This document shows, in pieces, positions 17,899 to 24,917 of a stretch of 64,000 nt of DNA. Position numbers and translations under genes: made by a program. This stretch comes from Mycolicibacterium porcinum (GTDB lineage: Bacteria > Actinomycetota > Actinomycetes > Mycobacteriales > Mycobacteriaceae). Below the pieces are notes generated by a model that worked only from the letters and a program-made list of their open reading frames with translations, was not told where the DNA came from and did not search any database. The stretch is from the NCBI GenBank assembly GCA_002086835.1, contig MVIG01000018.1, forward strand, positions 1-64,000, in the 5' to 3' direction. Each line of letters starts with the position of its first letter. Position 1 is the first letter of the stretch.

Positions 17899-18901
17899 CA
17901 CTGTTTCCGTCTACGTGCCCGAGGGCACGGACAGTCAGGGCCGCCCGAAACATCTCGCGACCGCAGCATCGGAGATGCAGTCGGTCCACGAGATGGTGCA
18001 GAACGCAGCGCGTCAGATCGACGGTTCGGCACTGGCCGCGGCAGCCGACAGCATGGCGGCATCTTTTCATTGCGGCACCCTGTATCAGGGCGAACATTTC
18101 TGGCCGATCCAGAATTCGATCCAGCAGTCTGTGCTGGGCAGGACATCGGCCGGTTCGGCGACCGAGATCCGGCAGTTCTGCTCGGGCGGCCTGTACGGCG
18201 TGATGCTCGCCGACGCGGTGCTGCAGGCGGGGTGGGCCGGCGACTATGCGATGGTGACCGGCGGCGACAGCATCTTCTACTTCGACCGGCACGAGTATGC
18301 GGCCAGTCCTGCCACCGAGGGTTCGCTGCTGGGCGACAGCGGATTCTGCGCGCTCCTGAACCGCACGGAAGGATTCGCGCGGGTGATATCTGCCGCTGCA
18401 CGCTCGCACAATCCGTCTGAAGGCATGATGCACGGCAGGCCCGACGGCGCCATCGACGATCCGACGTTCCCGACGTTGGCGGATTGGATCGACCGGTGGG
18501 AGAACTATGACCGCCGCGGTCCGGGCACGGTGAGGGACAACGCAATGGCCAGCTTCCGGGTCGCCGTCGCAACCGTGACGGAATGCTATGAACGTGCGGG
18601 GCTGAAGCCCGATGACATCGATTGGTTCGCCCCGTCCTTCATCGAACCGAGCTACGTCACCGACATGCTCGCGAAACAGACCTTCCTGAAACCTGTGCCC
18701 GGCCTGTACGAGTTCGCCACCCGATTCGGGCATCTGACCGTCTCGGATTTCGGGGTGAACCTCGCCCATCTGATGAACAACAAGATCGCCAAGGTGGGAG
18801 ACCTGGTGCTGCTGTTCGCCGCCGGGAATTTCGTCAACTGCGCTGCCGTCCTCTTGCGGATCGAGAAAGAGGTGACCCTGCCATTCAATATGTCGGCGTG
18901 A
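17885..18901 (+). CDS. beta-ketoacyl-ACP synthase III-like protein with altered active site
   Basis: A 338-residue thiolase-fold protein. The nucleophile elbow QFCSGGLYGVMLADAVLQAG (Cys99) is followed by YAMVTGGDS and SLLGDSGFCALLNRTEG, where KAS III enzymes have GDGAGA. The C-terminal half has DIDWFAPSFIEPSY and the final strand pair GDLVLLFAAGNFVNCAAVLL. The catalytic Cys is kept, but the FabH His position is Ser251 and the FabH Asn position is His283. Decarboxylating condensation is therefore unlikely; acyl transfer, hydrolysis or a structural role are possible. It is embedded in an ESX substrate operon and overlaps the EspG-like gene. Confidence 0.8.
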   Translation: MPYLDTVSVYVPEGTDSQGRPKHLATAASEMQSVHEMVQNAARQIDGSALAAAADSMAASFHCGTLYQGEHFWPIQNSIQQSVLGRTSAGSATEIRQFCSGGLYGVMLADAVLQAGWAGDYAMVTGGDSIFYFDRHEYAASPATEGSLLGDSGFCALLNRTEGFARVISAAARSHNPSEGMMHGRPDGAIDDPTFPTLADWIDRWENYDRRGPGTVRDNAMASFRVAVATVTECYERAGLKPDDIDWFAPSFIEPSYVTDMLAKQTFLKPVPGLYEFATRFGHLTVSDFGVNLAHLMNNKIAKVGDLVLLFAAGNFVNCAAVLLRIEKEVTLPFNMSA

Positions 18902-18940
18902 CACCGAGATTCGTATGACCGATCACCGTTGAGGAGAATC

Positions 18941-19261
18941 ATGACCAACCCGTGGGGCGGCCTGGACGCCGATACCGTCAACAAGAAGCTCTATCTCGAC
19001 CCGACTGTCATCTCGGAAGTGAACCGGGTGTTCGAGCCGTATGAGGAAAGCCTTGAGACACTCATCGGCGATTCGCTCGATGAGACGACGGGATACTTCG
19101 GGACGCCGGAAAACCCTCTGGCAGTTCTTGTTCAGAAGGTGTTCGATGACCGCGGCAAGGAATTGACCGATTATCTGAAGGAACAGCTGACGCAGGCGCA
19201 GGGCTTTGTCAAGACCGCCCGCGACGCGGCGGAAGCCATGCGGACCTCCGAGAACGACTAG
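18941..19261 (+). CDS. small helical ESX-cassette protein, possible substrate
   Basis: A 106-residue acidic protein with two predicted helices (VISEVNRVFEPYEESLETLI and VLVQKVFDDRGKELTDYLKE) separated by a turn, GYFGTPENP. This size and hairpin layout is that of WXG100-like substrates, but no WxG is present. I do not recognise the family. The ATG at 18941 follows GAGGAG. It sits 32 bases before the 588-residue substrate-like protein, so the two may be a secreted pair. Confidence 0.6.
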   Translation: MTNPWGGLDADTVNKKLYLDPTVISEVNRVFEPYEESLETLIGDSLDETTGYFGTPENPLAVLVQKVFDDRGKELTDYLKEQLTQAQGFVKTARDAAEAMRTSEND

Positions 19262-19293
19262 TCACAGTACGAACGGGACGGCGTAGGAACACC

Positions 19294-21060
19294 ATGAGCG
19301 GCTTCGGCAATTACCTCGGCGCCACGATGGGCACGAGCACCAACGAAGAGGGCAAAAGTGGCGCCGTCTATGACAACGCCTTCGTCACCAATTCCAACTA
19401 CCCCAAACGCGCCGCGCTGATCGGCGAGGATGGCAAGTTCGTCCAGCTGGACTCGGATCTGCAGGACGAGAACAAGGTCGCCAAGTACCAGCCGAACAGT
19501 GATCTGCTCGGCGAAGTCCCTGGATTGATATCGGACAACAGCACGTATCTGGAGGTGCAGGACAAACTCTCGGGTCCCGAGTCGCTGAACTGGGAGAGCA
19601 AATCCTTCATCTCCATGCGCAAGGAAAGGGATTCGCTGAATCCCGGCAAGATCGAACAGCTGGGCAAGGACTGGACGGAACACGGCGAGACCCTGAAGAC
19701 GACCTCCAAGGATTTCAAGGAGACCGTCAACAGGACGATCGAGGGAAAGTGGTCCGGTGAAAGTGCCGCAGCAGCCGAAGCGGCATCCAAGCAGGTGACG
19801 AAGACCTCGATCTACGACTTCACTCTGGCGTCCGACGCGATAGCGGACCGGCTCACCGTGCTCCACGACGCGTTCACCAGTCTTCGGGATCAGTTCCCGA
19901 CCTATGCGAACGACCAGTTGATCGAAAAGGGTGATTTCGACAAGGCGAAGCTCGACGCGAAGATCGCCGATTTCAATTCCAGGTACCACATCGACGGCAG
20001 TGGCTACCTGCGAAACAACGATGACGGATACGTGACCGCGGCCGACGCACTCAAGCAGCTGGACGAGATCAACCGCTCCATCGACGCCTACCAGAAGGCG
20101 GTCCAGCTGTTCCAGAACATCTACAACCCGACCGTCGAGGCGGTCACGAAGAACTTCCCCAACCTGCCGACCCCGCCGAACATGAAGTACGGGGATCCCA
20201 CGGGCCCCGGGGGTCCGGGCGGCGACCCAACCGGTCCCGGTGGCGGTGGCGGTGGCAAGCCGTTCACCCCGGGTGGCGGCGGAGGCACCAAGCCTTTCGA
20301 CAAGTCTGCCTTCGACAAACTGAATCCCAACAAACCCACCGACCTCGAGAAATACAAGCCGATCGACCAAAAACCGATCGACCAAAAGGATTCCACGACC
20401 GATCCCACCAAGGATGCCCTCGACAGCCTCAAGGACCCCGTCAAGTCCGCGATGGACGCGGCGACCAACGCCGCGAAGGATGGGATCGGCCAGGCGATGG
20501 ATGCGGCCAAGAACGCCGCCGGGCAGAACCCGTTGGGCGACATGCCGAAGGGGCCGCCAGAGGGGGTCCTCGGTCTCGGTCCGCAAGGTCTCGGCGGCGC
20601 TGGTGCCGCCAAGGGCGGCGGCGGCGCCGGTGGTGGGGTTCCGTTGCGCGGGCTGCCCAGTAGCCTCCCGACGGGAGCGCCCGCGACCGCCGCGGCGAAG
20701 ATGCCCGCCGCGGCGACCGGCGCCGGAGCGGGCCTGGGGGCAGGTGCGGGCAGTCCCGGAGCGGGTGCCCCGGCTGCGGGCCAGCGCGCCGGCGATCAGA
20801 ACGGCAAGGGCCACCAGGTCAACAAGGCACTGCGACGCAAGAAGAACGGCAAGGACGTCATCGGCGACAGCGATGCGTCGGTGCCCGTGGTCGGGGCGAA
20901 CGAGGAGCCGGAGCAGGCGGAGAGCGCACCGGTGGAGCAGTCCGAGTTGCGCCGTCGTATTCCGCAGCGCGGCACCACCTGGCAGCCGGACTCGGCCGTG
21001 CAGCCCACGCCGGCACGTTCGCCTCGGCCACAGCAGTTCACGCCGGGGCGCTCAGAGTGA
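19294..21060 (+). CDS. large WxG-containing probable ESX substrate with Gly/Pro-rich tail
   Basis: A 588-residue protein. Residues 1-85 are polar. Residues 95-280 are helical with a WxG turn (TIEGKWSGESAAAAEAASKQ, about 150-165), as in LXG, PPE or EspB-like secreted proteins. From about 290 on it is low complexity: Gly/Pro repeats, two copies of PIDQK, amphipathic SAMDAATNAAKDGIGQAMDA, then an Ala/Gly-rich stretch and a basic C-terminus. A YKPID sequence (YxxxD) occurs in the linker. It ends 4 bases from the convergent WXG-like gene. The function is unknown; export by this ESX system is inferred from context. Confidence 0.6.
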   Translation: MSGFGNYLGATMGTSTNEEGKSGAVYDNAFVTNSNYPKRAALIGEDGKFVQLDSDLQDENKVAKYQPNSDLLGEVPGLISDNSTYLEVQDKLSGPESLNWESKSFISMRKERDSLNPGKIEQLGKDWTEHGETLKTTSKDFKETVNRTIEGKWSGESAAAAEAASKQVTKTSIYDFTLASDAIADRLTVLHDAFTSLRDQFPTYANDQLIEKGDFDKAKLDAKIADFNSRYHIDGSGYLRNNDDGYVTAADALKQLDEINRSIDAYQKAVQLFQNIYNPTVEAVTKNFPNLPTPPNMKYGDPTGPGGPGGDPTGPGGGGGGKPFTPGGGGGTKPFDKSAFDKLNPNKPTDLEKYKPIDQKPIDQKDSTTDPTKDALDSLKDPVKSAMDAATNAAKDGIGQAMDAAKNAAGQNPLGDMPKGPPEGVLGLGPQGLGGAGAAKGGGGAGGGVPLRGLPSSLPTGAPATAAAKMPAAATGAGAGLGAGAGSPGAGAPAAGQRAGDQNGKGHQVNKALRRKKNGKDVIGDSDASVPVVGANEEPEQAESAPVEQSELRRRIPQRGTTWQPDSAVQPTPARSPRPQQFTPGRSE

Positions 21061-21064
21061 GACG

Positions 21065-21361
21065 TCAGGGTTTGTCTTGCTGCTCCAGGGCATCGGCGGT
21101 GAGCCGCAGACCGTCGGCGTAGTAGTCCAGCAGATCGGTCTTGGCGGTGATCGACCCGTCGACCCAATCTCGCTGGGACTTATAGCCCTTGCCGCCGTCG
21201 GCGAACCGCTTGCCGATCTTGTCGTGCCCCCAGGCTTCGCCTTCGCCGCTGAGCATCTGCATCAGCGCCGACTGCACGGCTTTCATGTCGTTGCTGACAA
21301 AGGCGAGGTATTGCGCGGTATTACGAAGTTCACTCGGCGTGACGCCCAGCGGTACGGTCAT
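21065..21361 (-). CDS. WXG100-like partner protein (toxin cassette, copy B)
   Basis: A 98-residue protein with two helices and the turn GEAWGHDKIGKRFADGGKGY, the variant typical of Esx-like partners encoded beside CpnT-type toxins. It is a close paralogue of the protein at 40015-40311: both start VxPSELR or VGPSDLR and share KTDLLDYYADGL / KTDLLDYYSDGL. It overlaps the YbaB-like gene by 4 bases and is the last gene of the long minus-strand run. Confidence 0.8.
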   Translation of the reverse strand: MTVPLGVTPSELRNTAQYLAFVSNDMKAVQSALMQMLSGEGEAWGHDKIGKRFADGGKGYKSQRDWVDGSITAKTDLLDYYADGLRLTADALEQQDKP

Positions 21362-21798
21362 CGCGTACTCCTCACGGTGGGAAAGTCGTCGGGTTCGTCG
21401 TCGCTCTGCGGCCCGGGCACGCGCGCCGCCAGCAGATCCCTGATATCGGGGGCTCCCTCGACGATGTCGGACAGCGAGGGCATCTGCTCACGCCGCTGCG
21501 CCAGCGGCGCGAGAAGTTCCGCCACCTTCTGCTCGATGTCGCGGGCGGCGGCTTGTGCCGCCTCAGTGATGTGCCGGCCGAGATCGGCCAGATCGTGGTC
21601 ATCCAAGTAGGTTTCGCTGACCGCCGTGTGGATGACGATGCCATCGCAGTCCACGGTCACCGTGACGGTGCCATCGGCACTGGTGGCCGATGAGGACATG
21701 GTTGCCCGCTCCTGTTCGACCACGGCGAGGTCGGCGAACTGTTCCTGCACAAGCGCAAGCGCATCGATGAGTTCGTGCCGCGCGGCGTCGTTGTCCAT
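21358..21798 (-). CDS. YbaB/EbfC-like protein (toxin cassette, copy B)
   Basis: A 146-residue protein with an N-terminal helix, a central YbaB-type strand pair (SSATSADGTVTVTVDCDGIV), a second helix, and the tail SLSDIVEGAPDIRDLLAARV then DDFPTVRSTR. The same tail is found in the copy at 40316-40780 (ALSDIADGAPDLRDLTR, FPTVRS), so the two are paralogues. YbaB-fold proteins accompany type VII toxins and Esp substrates; a chaperone or targeting-factor role is inferred. Confidence 0.75.
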   Translation of the reverse strand: MDNDAARHELIDALALVQEQFADLAVVEQERATMSSSATSADGTVTVTVDCDGIVIHTAVSETYLDDHDLADLGRHITEAAQAAARDIEQKVAELLAPLAQRREQMPSLSDIVEGAPDIRDLLAARVPGPQSDDEPDDFPTVRSTR

Positions 21799-21800
21799 GG

Positions 21801-22757
21801 CTAGTCCCCGTCGCCCCCGCTGGATGCCGCGGAGGCACCGCCCCCGTCCGCCGTCGACGCCTTGTTGCTGTGCGCCGCGGCTCGTCCCCGCACCCCGCCG
21901 GTGACGGCGGTGGGAACCGATCCGAGGACGGAAACCGGGTCGATCTCGCTGCCGGTGGCCAGTGCACCGGTCACCTTCTTCGACATGCCCGCGACGTATC
22001 CGACGGCCGCACCCTTGACCGCCGAATTGCCCACCAGCCGCTGGCCATAGATGCTGACCGTGCCCTGGGTGGCACCACCGACGGAGTTGGCCAGTGCGAC
22101 GGTGCCCAACCGGTTCCAGTCGTACCCGTTCTGATGTCCCTTGGACTGCTGGATGTTCTGGATGAACAGTTCCTGCCCGAGCGCCTCGGCAGCCTCGACG
22201 CCGGACTTCTTGATGATGCGGTGCACCGTCGTCTTCGTCATCGCCTTACCCAGGTCGGTCATGAGGTCTTTGAGCGCCACCGACACCATCCGCTGGATCG
22301 CGGCGGAGGTCGAAGCCTCGATGAGCGGGATCTCAGCCGCCGATGCGCCAAAGGTGACCGAGGTCTGAGCCAGTGCCCAGGAGATCTCGAACGCCGCGAT
22401 CGCCAGCGATGTCAGGATCTGCAGCTTCGTGTATTCGATGTTCTTGCCGGTACTTTCGGCGAGCTCACCGAGCGCCGCCATCGCATCGGCGAGTTTGTCG
22501 ACCGTGGCGTCACCGTCGAACAACAACGCGAACTGCTGGTCGGCGGTACCTGCGGTGACACCCTGCAGGACCGCGCTGGTGCTGGCCCGCATCCGATTCA
22601 GTTCGGGTATCAGATCTCTCAGCTGTTCGGCGCGATCACCCCATTCACCGCCGATGCGGTACATCGCATCCTCGTCGCCCTTCGGCCATTGCGAGCCGAC
22701 GAGATAGGACACCCATTGCAACGGACCGGGAATCTGCAGGGTCACGCGATCCCCCAT
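21801..22757 (-). CDS. CpnT-like N-terminal (WXG100_2) domain protein without effector
   Basis: A 318-residue protein that matches the first ~300 residues of the giant toxin encoded at 24914-39958: PGPLQWVSYLVGSQWPKGDE, DQQFALLFDGDATVDKLADA, IEYTKLQIL, then VTFGASAAEIPLIEASTSAA. It ends in a short Ala/Gly/Ser tail (GGGASAASSGGDGD) where the toxin continues into its effectors. The ATG at 22757 is chosen over an upstream start that adds 11 unconserved residues. It may be a relic, a decoy, or a secretion adaptor. It is followed by its own YbaB/WXG pair. Confidence 0.8.
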   Translation of the reverse strand: MGDRVTLQIPGPLQWVSYLVGSQWPKGDEDAMYRIGGEWGDRAEQLRDLIPELNRMRASTSAVLQGVTAGTADQQFALLFDGDATVDKLADAMAALGELAESTGKNIEYTKLQILTSLAIAAFEISWALAQTSVTFGASAAEIPLIEASTSAAIQRMVSVALKDLMTDLGKAMTKTTVHRIIKKSGVEAAEALGQELFIQNIQQSKGHQNGYDWNRLGTVALANSVGGATQGTVSIYGQRLVGNSAVKGAAVGYVAGMSKKVTGALATGSEIDPVSVLGSVPTAVTGGVRGRAAAHSNKASTADGGGASAASSGGDGD

Positions 22758-22780
22758 CGACGAAAACTTCCATGCAGCAT

Positions 22781-22799
22781 CGCAATTCACGCTATTGCG
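22781..22799. promoter_or_regulatory. inverted repeat CGCAAT-N7-ATTGCG upstream of the effector-less gene
   Basis: A perfect 6-base inverted repeat with a 7-base spacer, 23 bases upstream of the start at 22757, in the 104-base gap after the immunity-like gene. The same half-sites (ATTGC / GCAAT, spacer 7) occur at 40881-40897, before the toxin operon, which suggests a shared regulator or an internal promoter (inference). Confidence 0.4.
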
Positions 22800-22861
22800 C
22801 GATACCGCAGACCGCCATGTCAGACGGCCTTGTTCGCCGAGAGTTCAGCTTCCCGCCAGTT

Positions 22862-24418
22862 CTAGGTCAGCAGACCCGCCAAGCTCAGCTGGTTGGCCGC
22901 GGCATACACCTGCGCGTCGGGGCGGTCGTCGAACACCGCTGCCACGTCGTCGACCGTGGCGGTGCCCTCGGTGGCCACCTCCAGCAGCGCCTGGCACGCG
23001 TGCGTCGTCGAAGCTCCGGTCTGATCCGTCATCGCGGCGACGGTCGCGTCCGGTGTCCAGATGGCCGGAATCGGCAGGTCGAGTTCGCCGGAGGTGTCGG
23101 TGCCGCCGCGATACCACTGACCATTCGTCCACCAGAAGCAGAAACTCAGCAGGCCGTTGCGGTTTCGGGTGTTCAGCACGGAGTCATTGACCCAGGCCGG
23201 GGCCCCACCGTAGAGATCGGGTAGCGGGCCACCGCCGTTGTAGGCGGCCTCCAGCAACTCTGAGTTCCACTTGCCGCCGGAGAGCACCGCGCGGTCGCCC
23301 GGCAGCAGGTACAGCGTCGACCCGCTGCGGGCGTCGCTCTCGAACCAGGCATATCCGGGATAGATGCGTGGACCCCAGCCCGACCCGGTTCCGACGTAAG
23401 CGGCTGACAGCACCGCCCACCGGGCCAGCAGATCGGGTAGCGGCGGAATATGGTCGGTGACGACAGCGACGCGCCCTGCCGCCTCGTCGGCCCGGGCCGC
23501 CTCCGCTGCCCGGGCGGCGTCGCGCCCCTGCGCGTCGGGCCCGGCGGTGTAGCCGGCCAGCCAGACCGGCACCTGCCTACGCGGATAGGTGTCGAGGTCG
23601 TTGCGGTAATGCTCCGCGGCCACGATCTGGTCGTCCGGGAACGGCTCGTCGCCGTAGTCGTAGTCGACCGTCGCCTGACCGGTGTTGGTGACGTTCAGCA
23701 GCAGCCGCCACCACGGACCGGCGCTCATGCGGGCCGAGACCTCTCGCTGTTCGCGTACCAGGTCGGCGATCGACTGCGGCACCGGGACCAGCCCAGTGCG
23801 GTCCTGGGCCCAGAACTGGAGCTGGGCGATCTGGGACGTGACGGTGAAGGCGAACGCCGCGGAGAATTCGTCCCAGCCTTCCGGGCCGAGCTGAGCCAGC
23901 TGCTGCACGATCCCGTCGATGAGACGGGACGCTTCCTCGGCCGTCGCGGCGTCCGCGCTGGTCGCCGCGTCGCCCGCCGGTGCCGGCGGCTCGTCGACGA
24001 TCGTGAAGTCGGCGATCACACCCGGGTCGTCGGCGGCGGCCAGCCGGAACTGCTTCTCGAACTCGGCCATGAATGCCGCCTCGTCGGAGGCCTCGCCGTT
24101 CGACTGGGCCGTGCCGCCCGGCGCGGCGCCACCGGTGGGCCGGGCCGCGGGCTCCTGAGCGCTGAACGCCTCGCGCGCCTGCTGTGGCGGAACCGACGAC
24201 GACACCTCTTCGATGCGCCCGGAGTCGCCCACCAGGAAGATCGACCGCCCGATCGGGATGTCCAGGAACGCCATCGGATCGCTGTCGTCGATCTCGACGG
24301 GTGCGTACACGCTCCAGCCCTTGTCGAAGCGGTCGGCTGCCAGACCGTCGGTCGGGTAGTCGAGCCCTCGCGACCTGATCCAGTCTGCGACCAGCGAAAT
24401 TGCCTGTGCGGCCTCCAT
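22862..24418 (-). CDS. multidomain immunity-like protein of the giant toxin
   Basis: A 518-residue soluble protein. Residues 1-85 resemble YrhB/Imm35 immunity domains (SIFLVGDSGRIEEVSSSVPP). An Ala/Pro-rich linker follows to about residue 175. A middle domain contains GPWWRLLLNVTNTGQATVDY and YDYGDEPFPDDQIVAAEHYR, a pattern seen in YezG-like and other polymorphic-toxin immunity proteins. A C-terminal domain has YPGYAWFESDARSGSTLYLL, GGKWNSELLEAAYNGGG and Trp-rich FCFWWTNGQWYRG. No signal peptide or membrane span is seen, as expected of a cytosolic antitoxin. It lies downstream of the toxin behind two small ORFs, with gaps of 2-5 bases. That it neutralises the toxin is inference. Confidence 0.62.
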   Translation of the reverse strand: MEAAQAISLVADWIRSRGLDYPTDGLAADRFDKGWSVYAPVEIDDSDPMAFLDIPIGRSIFLVGDSGRIEEVSSSVPPQQAREAFSAQEPAARPTGGAAPGGTAQSNGEASDEAAFMAEFEKQFRLAAADDPGVIADFTIVDEPPAPAGDAATSADAATAEEASRLIDGIVQQLAQLGPEGWDEFSAAFAFTVTSQIAQLQFWAQDRTGLVPVPQSIADLVREQREVSARMSAGPWWRLLLNVTNTGQATVDYDYGDEPFPDDQIVAAEHYRNDLDTYPRRQVPVWLAGYTAGPDAQGRDAARAAEAARADEAAGRVAVVTDHIPPLPDLLARWAVLSAAYVGTGSGWGPRIYPGYAWFESDARSGSTLYLLPGDRAVLSGGKWNSELLEAAYNGGGPLPDLYGGAPAWVNDSVLNTRNRNGLLSFCFWWTNGQWYRGGTDTSGELDLPIPAIWTPDATVAAMTDQTGASTTHACQALLEVATEGTATVDDVAAVFDDRPDAQVYAAANQLSLAGLLT

Positions 24419-24423
24419 CGCGT

Positions 24424-24660
24424 CTACCTTCCCGTGTTCTTCTGCTCGGCTTCGATCAGGTCAGCGAGCGCAGCGCGTTCGGCCTGGTGCCTGGCCAGCA
24501 AGGCTGCGCTGAATGCCGTCCACTCGGCATCCTGCTCCGGAGTCATCTGGGCATCGTCGACCTCGGATTCGATATCCGGATGAGCGTCGTGGAATTGCGT
24601 GAACAGCGCACTCATCTCCCGGCTGTGCCTGCGGTTGAGCTCGATTCTTCGTGGGTCCAT
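24424..24660 (-). CDS. small acidic protein in toxin-immunity operon
   Basis: A 78-residue, mostly helical, highly charged protein (MDPRRIELNRRHSREMSALF; later AALLARHQAERAALADLIEA). No family is recognised. The ATG at 24660 comes 2 bases after the upstream stop, and 5 bases separate it from the immunity-like gene, so translation is probably coupled. A role as a small immunity protein or adaptor is possible but not shown. Confidence 0.6.
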   Translation of the reverse strand: MDPRRIELNRRHSREMSALFTQFHDAHPDIESEVDDAQMTPEQDAEWTAFSAALLARHQAERAALADLIEAEQKNTGR

Positions 24661-24662
24661 CC

Positions 24663-24917
24663 CTACTCCCCACCGTCCTGATACAGGGCCAGCTGGTCGA
24701 ACACCACGAGGGCGACGCGTTCGGGATCGTCGACCGGATGCACCCGCAACGTGTGGTGCGGGTTCGGGGTGTCGTCCACGATGACAACGGTTTTGATGCC
24801 CTCGGGCAGGTTCGCCGGCCAGTCGATCTCGTCGGTGGGCTCGTCGACGAGCACGTGCGCGCGCCTGCCGCTCAACCCGGTCTGGTCGTACCGCAACGGC
24901 GTGGGCTCGCTGCTCAT
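24663..24917 (-). CDS. small protein directly coupled to the giant toxin
   Basis: An 84-residue mixed alpha/beta protein (RAHVLVDEPTDEIDWPANLP, then EGIKTVVIVDDTPNPHHTLR). Its ATG overlaps the toxin stop codon (ATGA at 24914-24917), so it is translated immediately after the toxin, the usual position of a cognate immunity protein. No family is recognised. Confidence 0.62.
   Translation of the reverse strand: MSSEPTPLRYDQTGLSGRRAHVLVDEPTDEIDWPANLPEGIKTVVIVDDTPNPHHTLRVHPVDDPERVALVVFDQLALYQDGGE

Noticed and set aside
17885-18901. Calling this gene fabH
   Set aside because: Two of the three FabH catalytic residues are replaced and the context is not fatty acid synthesis.
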